From Streptomyces sp. NA02950 (GTDB taxonomy: Bacteria > Actinomycetota > Actinomycetes > Streptomycetales > Streptomycetaceae), in assembly GCF_013364155.1 (NCBI RefSeq), contig NZ_CP054916.1, positions 310,001-374,000 on the forward strand: 64,000 nt of DNA, read 5' to 3'. Below, piece after piece: positions 63,073-64,000 of this stretch. Below the pieces are notes generated by a model. The model was not told the origin of the DNA. It saw nothing but the letters and a program-made list of their open reading frames with translations, and searched no databases. Numbering within the stretch: position 1 is the first letter of the stretch; each line of letters opens with the position of its first letter. The translations under genes were made by a program, and so were the position numbers.

Positions 63073-63085
63073 TGTCGATTCGACA
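63073..63085. promoter_or_regulatory. Second dyad in the divergent promoter region
   Basis: TGTCGA-T-TCGACA is a perfect 6-bp inverted repeat 17 nt upstream of the repressor ATG. Its position suits autoregulation of the repressor gene. It does not resemble the AT-rich dyad at 63008, so the two may bind different proteins. Confidence 0.45.
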
Positions 63086-63101
63086 ATTTCCGAGGTGAAC
63101 G

Positions 63102-64000
63102 ATGGTCCACTCCGAGCAGTCCCCCGGCATCCAGAGCGCCGCCGTGGCTCCATCGCTACTGCGCCAGATGAACCAGCGCCTGCTGCTCGACCGGCTCTTC
63201 ATCCACGGTGCGGCCGTCCGGCCACAACTCGCCCGCGACACCGGCCTCTCCCTGCCCACCGTGATCGCAGCCCTACGCGATCTGGAACAAGCCGGACTGG
63301 TCCGGGCCGCAGGACGACTCGAAGCCGCCCAGGGGCGCCCGGCCGCCGCCTACGAAGCAGACCCCACCGCCGGATCAGTCGTCGGTGTCGACATCGGCCG
63401 CGAGAAGCTACGCCTGCTCGTCACCGACCTCGCGGGCCAGCCGCTCAGTCGGCTCGAAGTCCGCAACACCGCCCGTACCGCAGGAGCCCTCGTCAACCAA
63501 GTCGAGCAAGCTGTCGCCGACGCCACCACCCAGGCCGGACTCGAAGCATCAGACGTCACCCACACCGTCATCGGCTCACCCGGCGTTTTCGACCCCCAGC
63601 GCGGACGCATCATGTACGCGGCCAACCTCCCCGGCTGGCAACGCGCCGGCCTCGCCGAAACCCTCACCGAACGACTCGGCACCGCACTGACCATCGACAA
63701 CGACGCCAACCTCGCAGCCCTCGGTGAACACACCTACGGCGCCGCACGCGGCAGGCGCCACTTCGCCTACCTCACCATCGGCACCGGAGTCGGCCTCGGC
63801 CTCGTCCTCGACGGCCGCCTGTACCGAGGGCACAGCGGTGCCGCCGGAGAGGTCGGATACCTCCCCATCGGTGACCGAATCGCCGAAGATCACCCCAGCC
63901 ACCCACGACGCGGCATGCTCGAGGAAGCCATCGCCGCCGACGCCTTCGTCCGCCACGGCCTCGCCCAAGACATGACAGGCCCCCTCACCGCGGCATCCAT
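63102..64000 (+). CDS. ROK-family transcriptional repressor (partial at right edge)
   Basis: At least 299 residues are visible before the window ends. Residues 22-72 form a winged helix-turn-helix (LARDTGLSLPTVIAALRDLE), and from residue 92 a ROK sugar-binding fold begins (VVGVDIGREKLRLLV, IDNDANLAALGEH, TIGTGVGLGLVLDG, GAAGEVGYLPIGD). The start is ATG 63102 after GAGGTGA. It is transcribed away from the kinase-permease-SIS-YhfX operon across a 104-nt gap with two dyads, so it is the probable local repressor, released by a sugar ligand. Like the kinase, it lacks the CxCGxxGC zinc motif at the usual place (HPSHPRRGMLEE instead). Confidence 0.92.
   Translation, partial: MVHSEQSPGIQSAAVAPSLLRQMNQRLLLDRLFIHGAAVRPQLARDTGLSLPTVIAALRDLEQAGLVRAAGRLEAAQGRPAAAYEADPTAGSVVGVDIGREKLRLLVTDLAGQPLSRLEVRNTARTAGALVNQVEQAVADATTQAGLEASDVTHTVIGSPGVFDPQRGRIMYAANLPGWQRAGLAETLTERLGTALTIDNDANLAALGEHTYGAARGRRHFAYLTIGTGVGLGLVLDGRLYRGHSGAAGEVGYLPIGDRIAEDHPSHPRRGMLEEAIAADAFVRHGLAQDMTGPLTAAS

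Overview
The window is high-GC DNA with strong G/C third-position bias, GTG starts and GTGA/ATGA stop-start overlaps. This fits a Streptomyces-like actinomycete; species cannot be told from the sequence. About two thirds is one biosynthetic assembly line read from the minus strand.

Region 1 (1-43135) is a nonribosomal peptide synthetase (NRPS) cluster, transcribed right to left: mbtH-like gene, ABC exporter, FkbH-like glyceryl-transferase/phosphatase, free-standing acyl carrier protein, a five-module NRPS (6754 aa) and a second NRPS that leaves the left edge after at least 4.5 modules. The genes are tightly coupled (ATGA and GTGA overlaps, a 3-nt gap). Reading the modules by eye gives Ser1-X2-D-Y3-D-Ser4-D-Z5-D-Y6-Y7-Tyr8-D-Ser9-Val10..., probably capped by a glycerate-derived acyl group that FkbH loads on the carrier protein. 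The condensation-domain subtype agrees with the presence or absence of an epimerase in the preceding module at every junction. Long near-identical blocks inside the NRPS genes, some with codon use unlike their flanks, show recent recombination between modules.

Region 2 (43439-51298) is an accessory island. I read it as an IS1380-type composite transposon: outer ends at 43443 and 51294, matching 4-bp CTAA flanks, and two damaged same-orientation IS copies as arms. Two intact 1661-bp IS1380-family elements, each with a CTAG duplication, inserted later. One sits in the left arm. The other splits a passenger gene whose reading frame is restored exactly when the IS and one CTAG copy are removed in silico (636 aa). 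That protein and the 310-aa product encoded 6 nt downstream form a two-gene unit I do not recognise; it is the best candidate here for something undescribed.

Region 3 (51295-58105) holds a DesK/NarL-type two-component system whose response-regulator stop codon lies in the transposon target duplication, so before insertion it lay about 0.4 kb upstream of mbtH. It also holds a secreted M4 metallopeptidase with an apparent start-codon problem, an ISL3 transposase scrap and a membrane protein of unknown function.

Region 4 (58106-64000) is a catabolic operon: ROK kinase, APC permease, SIS-domain isomerase/deglycase and YhfX-like PLP enzyme. A divergent ROK-family repressor is cut by the right edge, and two palindromes lie in the shared promoter region. 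The set suggests uptake, phosphorylation and cleavage of an amino-sugar or Amadori-type compound.
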